In this document: one piece after another, positions 25,424-34,713 of the stretch
How the letters are laid out: each line of letters opens with the position of its first letter
How positions within the stretch are numbered: the stretch's first letter is position 1
Assembly (NCBI GenBank): GCA_958428235.1
Contig: CAUAFG010000008.1
Span: 41,550 to 105,549 of the forward strand
DNA: 64,000 nucleotides
Source: Faeciplasma sp900553675
GTDB taxonomy: Bacteria; Bacillota; Clostridia; Oscillospirales; Ruminococcaceae
Direction of reading: 5' to 3'
Made by a program: the position numbers and the translations under genes
The notes under the pieces: model-generated
What the model was told of the DNA's origin: nothing
Databases searched by the model: none
The model's input: only the letters and a program-made list of their open reading frames with translations

Positions 25424-28400
25424 TTATTTCAAGCCGTCTCTTTGACGTCTGAATTTAACGTTTTCTGCTCCCAGAAGCTTTTTCAGCTCCGCAATAACCT
25501 CGCCTGTGATATTTACCGAAGCGGCGTCTTTAATGACGGTGAGCTTTTTGACGTCCGAAAGATAGCACATAAGCCTGCCGTCACCGGGATTTGATCTGCA
25601 TATTTCCCTTATGCCAGCGATTTTATCCTTTTCGTCAGAGCTAAAGCGCAGGCAGAGCGGAAGCTGCGAAAGCTTAGACACGACATAATCCGCGTTCTGA
25701 ATCAAATCGGCAAGAAGCTTCGGCTCTTCATCTTCCTTGACCGATATTTTTCCTGATATAGCCAAGCTTGCGCCGGGATTAAGCAGCGTTCTTGCAACCT
25801 CAAATATTTTCGGGAAAACTATGACCTCTATATTTCCGGAAACATCCTCGAATTCGGTAAAGCACATCTGCTGGTTCTTTTTCGTCATGAACATCTTTTT
25901 CGAGCGGAACATGGCGATTATCTTAACCTCGTCGCCATCGCGATATTTTGGAGGGCTGTCTGCAACGCCGTTGATGATCTCCTTAACGGTTAACATATCT
26001 GAAGCCGTAAGCCAAGGCGAGTACTTAGAAAGCGGATGCCCGGAAATATACACGCCCAAAATCTGCTTTTCCATTTCAAGAAGCTCCGAAATTGAAAATT
26101 CCTCCTGCTTAGGGATTCTGATATCCGATATCGATTCAATTGATTCCTCGCCGCCGTTTCCGAACAGATCCATCTGACCTTCCATCTTTTCGCGTTCGCT
26201 GTCGGCTACGACGTTCATAACATAGTCATAGCTTGAAAGCATCTCGCGGCGATTGTTCGGAAAGCTGTCGAGTGCGCCGCTCATGATAAGGCTTTCAACT
26301 GCCCTTGAATTAAGCTCCTTGCCGTACATTCTCGAAAGAAAGTCGCCAAGAGAGGCGAATTTTCCGCCGCGTTCGCGTTCTGCGATAATATCGCGTATTG
26401 CTCCCCTGCCCAGACTTTTTATTGCAAGAAGACCGAAGTTAATGCCCTCGCTGTTGACGACAAAGCCCTCCATACTCAGGTTGATATCGGGTCCCGAAAC
26501 CTTAACTCCCTTTTTCTCGCACTCGTCGGTATACTCCGTGACCTTTGAAAGGCTGTCAAGCACACTGGTTATAAGCGCAGCCATATACTCCTTGAAATAG
26601 TGAAGCTTTAAATAAGCCGTCTGGTAAGAAAGAGTCGCGTATGCGGCGGCGTGTGATTTATTGAACGCATAGGATGCAAAGCTTGTCATCTCGTCAAAAA
26701 TCTCGTTGGCGACATCCTCCGGAACGCCGTTTGCAACACAGCCTACGCAGTTTACCGAACCGTCTGGGTTCCTATCTCCGTAGATAAAGGCTTTGCGCTC
26801 GTTTTCAAGCACTGAATGTTTTTTCTTTGCCATAGCTCGGCGGACAATATCCGCCCGTCCGTAGGAATATCCGGCAAGGCTGCGGAATATCTGCATAACC
26901 TGCTCCTGATAGACTATGCAGCCATAGGTAACGTCTAAAATCGGCTTTAAAAGCGGAGTTTTATATGAGATTGTCCCCCTGTTGTGGCGGTTTTTGATAT
27001 ATGTCGGTATGGAATCCATCGGTCCCGGACGGTAAAGGGATATTACCGCTAGCAAATCCTCGATAGCCTCTGGAACAAGCTTCATTATTGTTGAAGTCAT
27101 GCCGGCGGATTCAAACTGAAACACGCCAACCGTATCTCCGGCGGCGAGCATTTTGTATACTCCCTCATCGTCCATAGGGATATTGTTTATATCAAAATCA
27201 GGCTCTTTTTTGCGTATGCTTCTTACTGCGTCTCTTATAACGGTAAGGTTTCTAAGTCCTAAAAAGTCTATTTTTAAAAGTCCGAGACTTTCAAGCACTG
27301 TCATGGTGTACTGAGTGACAAGCTGACCGTCGTTGGTCATAAGCGGGACATAGTCGGCGACCGGTCCCGCGGTTATTACAACACCGGCGGCATGAGTTGA
27401 GCAGTGCCGCGGCATGCCCTCCACCTGAACAGCCATATCCAAAAGCTCATGCACCTGAGCCGAGCCGAGATACAGTGCCTTGAAATCTGGATCCTTTTCC
27501 TTGGCTTCGTTAATGGTCATGCCGAAAGGAATCGCTTTGGCAACCTTATCAGCAAGGTTATAAGGAAGAGCCATCGCGCGGGCGCAGTCCCTTACGGCGT
27601 TTTTAGCCGCCATTGTTCCGAAGGTGACTATCTGGGCTACATGATCCTCGCCGTATCTGCGCTTGACATAATCGATAACGTCCTGCCTGCCCTCGATACA
27701 GAAATCGATATCAAAGTCGGGCATGGAAACCCTTTCCGGATTCAGAAAACGCTCGAAAAGAAGATTGTATTTAATGGGGTCTATGCCTGTTATTCCGATA
27801 CAGTAGGCAATAAGGCTTCCTGCGCCAGAGCCTCTTCCCGGTCCTACAGGAATGCCGTGGGTTTTGGCATAGTTTACAAAGTCCCAGACTATCAGGTAGT
27901 AGTTGACATATCCCATCTTGGAGATAACATCAAGCTCGTAATCAAATCTTTGCCTTATTTCGTCGGTTATGCCATCTCCGTATCTTTCCTTAAGTCCTTT
28001 TTCGCCCATATCCCGCAGGAACGCTTCGTTATCTGAAACGCCTTCAATCGAGAATGCAGGAAGCTTTGTAACTCCGAACTCAAATTCAAGATTGCATTTA
28101 TCAGCTATCTCAACCGTGTTCGCAAGTGCTTCGGGGTGGTTTGGAAAAAGCTCAAGCATCTCGTCGTAGGTCTTAATGTAAAACTCATTTGTCGGAAATG
28201 TAAGACCATCGGGGTCATCTGTGGTGGTGTTGGTCGAAATGCACATCAAGACCTTTTGCGCCGCTGAATCGGCTTTGTTTATATAGTGAGAGTCGTTGGT
28301 GGCGACAAGCTTAACGCCCGTCTCCTCGGAAAGCTTATACTGATATGGCAATATATTAGTCTCGTCAGAAAACTTATGGTTCTGGATTTCAATATAGTAA

Positions 28401-28903
28401 TCCTCGCCGAAAAGTTCTTTGTATCGCAGCACCGTTTCCTTAGCGCCGTCGTAATCATTGTTTGAAAGCCTGCGCGAAACCTCTCCTGCAAGGCACGCCG
28501 AAAGGCAGCACAAGCCCTCATGATATATAGAAAGCAGTTCAAAATCCACTCTCGGCTTATTGTAAAAGCCCTCGACATACGCTCTTGAAACAAGGTGACA
28601 CAAGTTTTTATAGCCTTGCTCGTTTTTACAGAGAAGTATCAGGTGATAAGGCTGGTCGAGCCTTCCCTGACGGTCGAAACGCGTTCTCGGAGCGACATAC
28701 ACCTCACAGCCGATAACAGGCTTTATTCCCTGAGCCTTGCACTCGTTGTAAAACTCCACGGCTGCAAAAACATTGCCGTGGTCGGTAACAGCCACGCTGT
28801 TCATTCCCAATTCCTTCACACGCGAAACAAGCCGCTTGATTCGGCAAGCGCCATCAAGCAGCGAGTATTCACTGTGAACATGAAGATGAACAAAATAGGG
28901 CAT
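25424..28903 (-). CDS. dnaE: DNA polymerase III alpha subunit, DnaE type
   Basis: The 1159-residue protein has the N-terminal PHP domain (HLHVHSEYSLLDGA, residues 6-19), the polymerase core with catalytic PDFDIDF (around residue 395), the fingers, tandem HhH and the OB domain near 980-1060. The length is standard. In Firmicutes DnaE works beside PolC, mainly in lagging-strand extension after primase. It lies 17 nt after whiA within the murD-yccF unit, an order common in Clostridia. Confidence 0.97.
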   Translation of the reverse strand: MPYFVHLHVHSEYSLLDGACRIKRLVSRVKELGMNSVAVTDHGNVFAAVEFYNECKAQGIKPVIGCEVYVAPRTRFDRQGRLDQPYHLILLCKNEQGYKNLCHLVSRAYVEGFYNKPRVDFELLSIYHEGLCCLSACLAGEVSRRLSNNDYDGAKETVLRYKELFGEDYYIEIQNHKFSDETNILPYQYKLSEETGVKLVATNDSHYINKADSAAQKVLMCISTNTTTDDPDGLTFPTNEFYIKTYDEMLELFPNHPEALANTVEIADKCNLEFEFGVTKLPAFSIEGVSDNEAFLRDMGEKGLKERYGDGITDEIRQRFDYELDVISKMGYVNYYLIVWDFVNYAKTHGIPVGPGRGSGAGSLIAYCIGITGIDPIKYNLLFERFLNPERVSMPDFDIDFCIEGRQDVIDYVKRRYGEDHVAQIVTFGTMAAKNAVRDCARAMALPYNLADKVAKAIPFGMTINEAKEKDPDFKALYLGSAQVHELLDMAVQVEGMPRHCSTHAAGVVITAGPVADYVPLMTNDGQLVTQYTMTVLESLGLLKIDFLGLRNLTVIRDAVRSIRKKEPDFDINNIPMDDEGVYKMLAAGDTVGVFQFESAGMTSTIMKLVPEAIEDLLAVISLYRPGPMDSIPTYIKNRHNRGTISYKTPLLKPILDVTYGCIVYQEQVMQIFRSLAGYSYGRADIVRRAMAKKKHSVLENERKAFIYGDRNPDGSVNCVGCVANGVPEDVANEIFDEMTSFASYAFNKSHAAAYATLSYQTAYLKLHYFKEYMAALITSVLDSLSKVTEYTDECEKKGVKVSGPDINLSMEGFVVNSEGINFGLLAIKSLGRGAIRDIIAERERGGKFASLGDFLSRMYGKELNSRAVESLIMSGALDSFPNNRREMLSSYDYVMNVVADSEREKMEGQMDLFGNGGEESIESISDIRIPKQEEFSISELLEMEKQILGVYISGHPLSKYSPWLTASDMLTVKEIINGVADSPPKYRDGDEVKIIAMFRSKKMFMTKKNQQMCFTEFEDVSGNIEVIVFPKIFEVARTLLNPGASLAISGKISVKEDEEPKLLADLIQNADYVVSKLSQLPLCLRFSSDEKDKIAGIREICRSNPGDGRLMCYLSDVKKLTVIKDAASVNITGEVIAELKKLLGAENVKFRRQRDGLK

Positions 28904-28920
28904 GGCTATATGTCCTCTCG

Positions 28921-29862
28921 TTATTGCTGTTTATTTATTTCTTCGGCTATTTCCTCAATTCTCTTAAGTCGGTGATTGACTCCTGATTTTGAGATCGGTT
29001 TTACAACCTCGGCTGAAAGCTCCGAAAGATTGTATTCGGGATATTTCAGCCTAAGCTCGGCAATTTCGCGCAGGTCGTCGTCGAGCCGTAAAAGTCCGCC
29101 CTCGGAGGCTTCTATCCTTTTGATGGCTTCTATCTGCCTTGCGGCGCAGCGGTTCTGGCGTTCGCAGTTTGCGGTGTCGCAGTTGGTTGCCCTGTTTGCA
29201 CGGTTGCGGAAGTCCTTATAAACCTTTACGTTCATAAGCTCAAGGCTGGACATCTGCGCGCCGATAAGCGTTAAAACGTCCTCTATCCCCTCACTGCCTT
29301 TAAGATAAAGAACAAAGCTTCCGTTTCTTTTTGTCTGACGGAGCGGAATTGCAAATCTGTCCATCATAGAGCGGCAGAACCAGCCGCAGACGCTATCATC
29401 CTGAAAAATAAATTCAAGGTGATATTCCTTATCGGGCGAAGATATGCTTCCGCACGCCATAAACACTCCTGCCGCAAAAGCTCCGTAATTCTTTTCGGAT
29501 ATTTTTTCCGCCGAAGCCATCAGCAAGTTTTTATCCGAAACGCTGAAGCCAAGCCTTTGAGATATCTTATACACATCCTGCCGGTTTTCGATGGCTATAG
29601 AATACTGCGGAGCTCGTCCTCTCGAACGCAAAACTGTCATAACTGCGACGTTTTCGTTTTCCGCGGCATGGCTGACAAGTCGCACAAACAGGTCAGAACA
29701 AACATCACTGTCGGTGACGAACCGGATTCCTCCTGATTTGTCAGCCTGCGAAACAAGCAGATATCCCATCAGGCAGGCGTCGGACTTCTTTCGACCTGTT
29801 ATGCTCTCGCGTGATTCTGATTTTACTTTATATGAGAAAGTTTCTGTAGTCTTAATTTTCAT
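28921..29862 (-). CDS. whiA: DNA-binding protein WhiA
   Basis: The 313-residue protein has an N-terminal LAGLIDADG-like domain and a C-terminal helix-turn-helix (ELRLKYPEYNLSELSAEV, with SGVNHRLKRI). The C-terminal region also has cysteines in the stretch NCDTANCERQN. WhiA affects cell division and chromosome segregation in Firmicutes and is a sporulation activator in Streptomyces. Its ATG lies 2 nt after the rapZ stop, with only a distant ribosome binding site, so coupling is likely. The usual intervening yvcK gene is absent. Confidence 0.93.
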   Translation of the reverse strand: MKIKTTETFSYKVKSESRESITGRKKSDACLMGYLLVSQADKSGGIRFVTDSDVCSDLFVRLVSHAAENENVAVMTVLRSRGRAPQYSIAIENRQDVYKISQRLGFSVSDKNLLMASAEKISEKNYGAFAAGVFMACGSISSPDKEYHLEFIFQDDSVCGWFCRSMMDRFAIPLRQTKRNGSFVLYLKGSEGIEDVLTLIGAQMSSLELMNVKVYKDFRNRANRATNCDTANCERQNRCAARQIEAIKRIEASEGGLLRLDDDLREIAELRLKYPEYNLSELSAEVVKPISKSGVNHRLKRIEEIAEEINKQQ

Positions 29863-29864
29863 TT

Positions 29865-30719
29865 TTATAGATTAATATGGCGGTGTTCCACCCTTATATT
29901 CACGCCTTTTTCCTCCAAAAGCTCAGACATTCTTCTTGCAAAGCTTACAGAGCGATGCTTTCCTCCGGTACAGCCAAAAGCAATGACAAGCCTTGTCTTG
30001 CCCTCTTTAACGTACAGAGGAAGAAGATATGTTATAAGATCTGAAAGCTTGGCGAATATTTCGTTTGCTTCATTACAGTTCATTACATAGTTATAAACAT
30101 CATCGTCAAGACCGGTTTTATTCTTAAGCTCAGGGACATAGAAAGGGTTTGGCAGACATCTTACGTCAAAGACAAGATCGGCGTCCTTGGGAATACCGTA
30201 TTTGAAGCCAAACGAAAGAACATTCACTATCATTTCGCCATCCTCATCACGGAAAAGCTCGGCAAGTCTTTGTCTGAAATCGGATGTTGAGGTGTATGTT
30301 GTGTCTATGTAATAATCCGCAATTTCCTTTGCGCCAAGAGTCGCACGGCGTTCAAGCTCAATAGCCTTGTACAGACTTCCCGAAGCCTCTTCGTCCAAAG
30401 GATGCCGTCTTCTTGTTTCCTTATACCGCTTGACAAGAGCGTCATCGTCGGCATCGATAAAAATGACCCTTACATCAGCATCGGAAGCACGAAGCGACAT
30501 AACGCTCTGGCTAAGCTTAGAATACAGCTCTCCCGAACGTATATCTATAGCAACCGCTATTTTGCTTACAACCTTATCAGCGTTGACGATAAACTGAGCA
30601 ACGCTCTGCAAAAGCTCAGGCGGCATATTGTCAATGCAATAATAATCGCAGTCTTCAAAATACCTCAGCGCGTTTGATTTTCCCGCGCCGGAAAGTCCCG
30701 TTATAATAACTATTTTCAT
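29865..30719 (-). CDS. rapZ: RapZ/YvcJ-type nucleotide-binding protein
   Basis: The 284-residue P-loop protein has Walker A GLSGAGKSNAL at residues 8-18 and the C-terminal family signature GCTGGKHRSV. In E. coli RapZ guides decay of small RNA controlling GlmS; in Bacillus YvcJ has a less defined role in competence and nucleotide binding. In this organism the role is likely envelope-related, given murB 64 nt upstream and whiA downstream. AAAGG precedes the ATG. Confidence 0.93.
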   Translation of the reverse strand: MKIVIITGLSGAGKSNALRYFEDCDYYCIDNMPPELLQSVAQFIVNADKVVSKIAVAIDIRSGELYSKLSQSVMSLRASDADVRVIFIDADDDALVKRYKETRRRHPLDEEASGSLYKAIELERRATLGAKEIADYYIDTTYTSTSDFRQRLAELFRDEDGEMIVNVLSFGFKYGIPKDADLVFDVRCLPNPFYVPELKNKTGLDDDVYNYVMNCNEANEIFAKLSDLITYLLPLYVKEGKTRLVIAFGCTGGKHRSVSFARRMSELLEEKGVNIRVEHRHINL

Positions 30720-30783
30720 AACAATAACCCGCCTTTCATGAATATGCTGCTGTTATACCCCGAATGTGAAGGAATCAGTGCTT

Positions 30784-31701
30784 TTAATCGTCGATAATTC
30801 TTATTTCGCATTCAAGCTCATAGCCTGTTTTTTCTTTTACTGTTTTTTTGACTTCCGAAATAAGCGTCATAATATCGTCAGCGGTTGCTCCGCCGCGATT
30901 GATTATAAAATTCGCATGCTTTTCGGAAATCTGTGCCCCGCCGACCGTATAGCCCTTAAGTCCGCTCTGCTCGATAACAAGCCCCGCAAACGTCCCCTCC
31001 GGACGCTTGAATGCAGAGCCTGCGCTTGGGTATTCTAACGGCTGACGGGATTTTCTTCTTTCCATCAGCTCATCCATCCTCGCTTTTATTGAGGACGAAT
31101 CGCCCTTTTCAAGCTTAAAATCGGCAGATAGTATAATCTCGCCGGAAGTTGAAAATCTGCTTGAACGGTAGGACAAATCAAGCTCATCAGCCTTGTAGGT
31201 TATAATTTCGCCCTGCCTGTTCACGCAGGTAACCCGACTGACTATATCCTTAATTTCACCGCCATACGCTCCGGCGTTCATATACACCGCTCCGCCGACT
31301 GTCCCCGGAATGCCGTATGCAAATTCCATTCCGGAAAGCCCCGATTCAAGCGCGAGCCGACAGACTCTTTGCAAGGAGGCTCCCGCGGCTGCGGTGATAA
31401 CATCATCCTTGACTGTGATTTCAGAGAAATCCGCGCTCAGCAAAATAATTGCTCCGCGGAAGCCTTTGTCCGAAAACAGAACATTTGAGCCGTTGCCCAA
31501 TACATAGTAATTTAGTACGGACGCGTTTGCGCACATAATCAACCCGCGAACCGATTCTACACTGTTCGGAAACGCCATGATATCGCAGCACCCGCCGACC
31601 TTGAAGGTGGTATGCGCGCTCATCGGCTCGTTTCGTTTTGTCCTTATGCCTAAAGCCTGCGCTGTTTTTTCAAAATCAATAAGTTTCTCGGAATAAGTCA
31701 T
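30784..31701 (-). CDS. murB: UDP-N-acetylenolpyruvoylglucosamine reductase
   Basis: MurB reduces UDP-GlcNAc-enolpyruvate to UDP-MurNAc with FAD and NADPH. The 305-residue protein has the FAD region (LGNGSNVLFSDKGF), GIPGTVGGAVYMNAGAYGG, and the short type IIB-like catalytic end with the serine in EYPSAGSAFKRPEG. An in-frame TTG at 31716 is rejected; ATG 31701 has GAAAGG upstream. It follows the PHP gene by 11 nt. Confidence 0.95.
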   Translation of the reverse strand: MTYSEKLIDFEKTAQALGIRTKRNEPMSAHTTFKVGGCCDIMAFPNSVESVRGLIMCANASVLNYYVLGNGSNVLFSDKGFRGAIILLSADFSEITVKDDVITAAAGASLQRVCRLALESGLSGMEFAYGIPGTVGGAVYMNAGAYGGEIKDIVSRVTCVNRQGEIITYKADELDLSYRSSRFSTSGEIILSADFKLEKGDSSSIKARMDELMERRKSRQPLEYPSAGSAFKRPEGTFAGLVIEQSGLKGYTVGGAQISEKHANFIINRGGATADDIMTLISEVKKTVKEKTGYELECEIRIIDD

Positions 31702-31712
31702 AGCCAAACCTT

Positions 31713-32441
31713 TCAAAGCTTTAATTCTGGATGCTTTTTATTAATCCTTGACTTTATGTATTCCCAATCGGCGTTGGCAACAAGCCTTCTTGGAAAATCG
31801 ATATCCCTAAGAATTTTTTCCGATACCGGAACTTCGCCTATAGCGTCCCAGAAGTGGGCATCGGTGTTGACGACGACAGGAACTTCATACTTCTTGCACA
31901 TTTCAAGAATCGGGACGACGTTCTTAGCCGAGCCTTTTTTAAGCTTTATCGAGCTTTCATTTACTTCGACAAGCTTGTCATACTCCTTAAAAGCCTTTAT
32001 CGCCCGCTCGTACTCAAACGGAAAATAGTCTGTGGTGGGGTGTCCTATAACGTCAACATACGGGTTGCGGCAAAGCTTTAAGTATCCGTCGGTGACAACC
32101 TTGGGGTCGGTTGAAAGCTCGCTGAACATATACTTATGATAGGATGCAACTACCCATTCGAGCTTGGATATATCGCTTTCACTTATATCCAGTTCTCCGT
32201 CATAATTAATTATATTAACCTCTGCGCCTTTAAGAACGGTAACACCAAAAAGTGAGCGCGGCAGCACCCTTAAATTATTGAAGTGCCAGATATGCGGAGC
32301 ATCCGGCATAGTAAGGTAATGGTCGGTCATTGCAATTGCTTTAAGACCCTTGTCAGCCGCAGCACGGCAGTTTTCGGTTATAGTCGAATACGCATGGGTG
32401 GATGCGACCGTGTGCGTGTGAAGATCTGCTTCTATAAACAA
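31713..32441 (-). CDS. PHP-domain phosphoesterase (YcdX type)
   Basis: The 242-residue protein has the PHP metal motifs: DLHTHTVAS near the N-terminus, MTDHY, a histidine in SYHKY, GHP (VIGHPTTDYF) and NTDAHF near the C-terminus. The family hydrolyses phosphate esters with a trinuclear metal site; the substrate is unknown. The start is TTG at 32441, supported by AAAGGAG 10 nt upstream. It sits between hprK and murB, as in many clostridial genomes. Confidence 0.87.
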   Translation of the reverse strand: MFIEADLHTHTVASTHAYSTITENCRAAADKGLKAIAMTDHYLTMPDAPHIWHFNNLRVLPRSLFGVTVLKGAEVNIINYDGELDISESDISKLEWVVASYHKYMFSELSTDPKVVTDGYLKLCRNPYVDVIGHPTTDYFPFEYERAIKAFKEYDKLVEVNESSIKLKKGSAKNVVPILEMCKKYEVPVVVNTDAHFWDAIGEVPVSEKILRDIDFPRRLVANADWEYIKSRINKKHPELKL

Positions 32442-32460
32442 GTTATTTTTACTCCTTTAA

Positions 32461-33420
32461 TCAGAAATCTGTCCAGTTCTGAAACTTTTCGTTGCCTTCC
32501 ATTTCAAGACCGAGCTTGGACAAAAGCTCCTGAGCGGCGTTATAGCCCATCTTCTTCTGACGGTTATTCATTGCAGCAACCTCTAAGATGACAGCCAAAT
32601 TACGTCCGGGCTTAACAGGAATCGTCATGCTGGGAACGTTTACTCCAAGGATTGATGTATACTCGCTGTCAACACCCATTCTGTCGTAGACCCTGTCGGG
32701 GTCCCAAGGCTCAAGCTTTACAACAAGGTCGATTTTTTCGGTCATCTTTACGGCGCCCATACCGAAAAGTCTTCTTGCATTGACTATGCCTATGCCTCTG
32801 AGTTCGATAAAGTGACGAATATTATCAGGAGACGAGCCCACTAAGGATATAGCGGAGACCTTTTTAATCTCGACAGCATCGTCGGCGACAAGGCGGTGTC
32901 CGCGCTTTACAAGCTCTATAGCAGTTTCGGACTTACCTACTCCGCTTTCTCCTACTATCAGAACACCCTCACCGTAAATCTCTATAAGCACGCCGTGGCG
33001 GGTGATTCTTTGGGCAAGGTTGAGGTTAAGAAAAGCGATTATCTGCGCCATAAACTCGGAAGTGTCGAGCGAGGTGGCAAGAATCGGTATCTCATACTGC
33101 TTAGCGGCATCTATCATTTCAGGAAACGCCTGATGATCCTTTGTTATTATGAGCGCCGGGAATCGATAGGAAAACAGAGTAAATATCGCTTCCTTTCTTG
33201 CTTCATCTGAAAGACCCTGCAAGTATGCAAATTCCGCGTTTCCGCATATCTGAATTTTTTCAACGTTGAAATAGGCGTAAAAGCCTGTAAGCTGAAGTCC
33301 CGGACGGTTGATATCATTGTTGGATATCATTATATTCTCCGGTTCGCGTGGGGTATAAACGACCCTTAATTTAAGCTCGTCAATCACCTTTTGCAGTGAA
33401 ACTGAGTATTTTTCAGCCAT
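32461..33420 (-). CDS. hprK: HPr kinase/phosphorylase
   Basis: HprK phosphorylates HPr at Ser46 and reverses this, setting carbon catabolite repression. The 319-residue protein has the Walker A GESGVGKSETA (about 155-165), the capping KRGHRLVADDAV stretch, and the C-terminal signature RGIGIVNARRLFG. ATG 33420 is chosen over 33429 because AAAGG abuts the upstream ATG directly but is 9 nt from this one. The lyase gene ends 24 nt upstream. Confidence 0.95.
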   Translation of the reverse strand: MAEKYSVSLQKVIDELKLRVVYTPREPENIMISNNDINRPGLQLTGFYAYFNVEKIQICGNAEFAYLQGLSDEARKEAIFTLFSYRFPALIITKDHQAFPEMIDAAKQYEIPILATSLDTSEFMAQIIAFLNLNLAQRITRHGVLIEIYGEGVLIVGESGVGKSETAIELVKRGHRLVADDAVEIKKVSAISLVGSSPDNIRHFIELRGIGIVNARRLFGMGAVKMTEKIDLVVKLEPWDPDRVYDRMGVDSEYTSILGVNVPSMTIPVKPGRNLAVILEVAAMNNRQKKMGYNAAQELLSKLGLEMEGNEKFQNWTDF

Positions 33421-33444
33421 GTTGTTCATCCTTTCAATAATTTA

Positions 33445-34713
33445 TTACAGCTTTAGTATTCCTTCGTCTATCATGTTCTGAACGGCAATCAGAACTCCCA
33501 TTTTTCCGGTGGGATAGGTTATTCCACCCTGAAGCCATCCGGCATACGGCTCTCTTATCGGGGCATCTGCCGAGAACTCTATGGATGCGCCAGCCGTAAA
33601 CGCTCCCGCAGCCATTATTACCTTGCTTTCATAGCCCGGCATATCCCATGCTTCGGGTGTGACATAGCTGTCTATGGGCGCGCCCTTTTGTACTCCCCTT
33701 ATAAACGAAGTCAGCGGGGCTTCGCTTCCGAATTTTATTGATGCGATTATATCCGCCCTCGGCTCGCCCGGCTTGGGAAGCGATTCATAGCCCAGCATAT
33801 TAAGAAGTGCACAGGCAAATTCCGAGGTTTTAACGGCGTTTGCAACCGTCTGCGGTGCTAAGAAGAAGCCCAAGAACATCTCGCGGTTCTGATGGAGCGT
33901 CGCGCCTATCTCCTTGCCCATTCCAACGCAGGTAAGCCTGTTTGCACATAGCTCGATAAGGTCAGCTCTGCCTGCGATATATCCGCCGGTTGAAGCTATT
34001 CCACCTCCAGGATTTTTTATAAGCGAACCCATCATCAGATCTGCTCCGACGTCGAGCGGCTCGCGCTTTTCGACAAATTCACCGTAGCAGTTGTCAACCA
34101 TTATTACTGCGTTCGGGTTTCCTGCTTTTATTGCTTTCACTATCTTTTCTATATCGTCAACGGTATATGACGGGCGGGTGGAGTACCCGCGTGAGCGTTG
34201 TATGTAGGCAACCTTTGCATCCTTCACGCGCTCGGTGATTTTTTCAAGATCGGGCATACCGTTAGGAAGCAGCTCAACCTCCTCATACAGTACTCCGAAA
34301 TCCTTAAGCGAGCCATTGCCCGGCTCTCCCCTTTTGCCTATAATCTCTTCAAGAGTGTCATACGGTGCGCCGCAGCACATCAGAAGCTTATCGCCCGGAC
34401 GGAGTACGCCGAAAAGTGCGACAGAAAGCGTGTGTGTACCGTTTACAAAGCTGTGTCTTACAAGAGCATCCTCCCCGCCGAGAGCGGAGGCGTACACCTT
34501 ATCCAGAAGCTCTCTGCCAAGGTCGTTATAACCGTATCCGGTGGTGCCATGCAGGGCGGTTTCTCCGACATTATTTTTAGTAAACGCCGACAGAACCTTT
34601 ACGCCGTTATACTCAGCAATATCATCAATTCTTGCAAAGACCTCTTTGCATTCCTCCTCGGCTTTCTTTGCCAGCTCTGAAAGTCTTTCGTCGATAATAA
34701 AAAATTTGTTCAT
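33445..34713 (-). CDS. PLP-dependent methionine gamma-lyase/aluminium-resistance family protein
   Basis: The 422-residue protein belongs to the family often labelled aluminium resistance protein (PF06838), related to cystathionine/methionine lyases. Visible features are GTTGYGYNDLGRE near the N-terminus, a PLP lysine region GSLIKNPGGGIASTGGY, and VDNCYGEF. The real reaction is probably cleavage of a sulfur amino acid, not metal resistance (inference from the fold). AAGGA lies 10 nt before the ATG. Its first 89 nt overlap the end of the upstream GNAT gene in another frame. Confidence 0.87.
   Translation of the reverse strand: MNKFFIIDERLSELAKKAEEECKEVFARIDDIAEYNGVKVLSAFTKNNVGETALHGTTGYGYNDLGRELLDKVYASALGGEDALVRHSFVNGTHTLSVALFGVLRPGDKLLMCCGAPYDTLEEIIGKRGEPGNGSLKDFGVLYEEVELLPNGMPDLEKITERVKDAKVAYIQRSRGYSTRPSYTVDDIEKIVKAIKAGNPNAVIMVDNCYGEFVEKREPLDVGADLMMGSLIKNPGGGIASTGGYIAGRADLIELCANRLTCVGMGKEIGATLHQNREMFLGFFLAPQTVANAVKTSEFACALLNMLGYESLPKPGEPRADIIASIKFGSEAPLTSFIRGVQKGAPIDSYVTPEAWDMPGYESKVIMAAGAFTAGASIEFSADAPIREPYAGWLQGGITYPTGKMGVLIAVQNMIDEGILKL

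Noticed and set aside
27404..28036. 210-codon rightward ORF opposite dnaE
   Set aside because: Antisense to a conserved polymerase domain; no start signal or recognisable domain.
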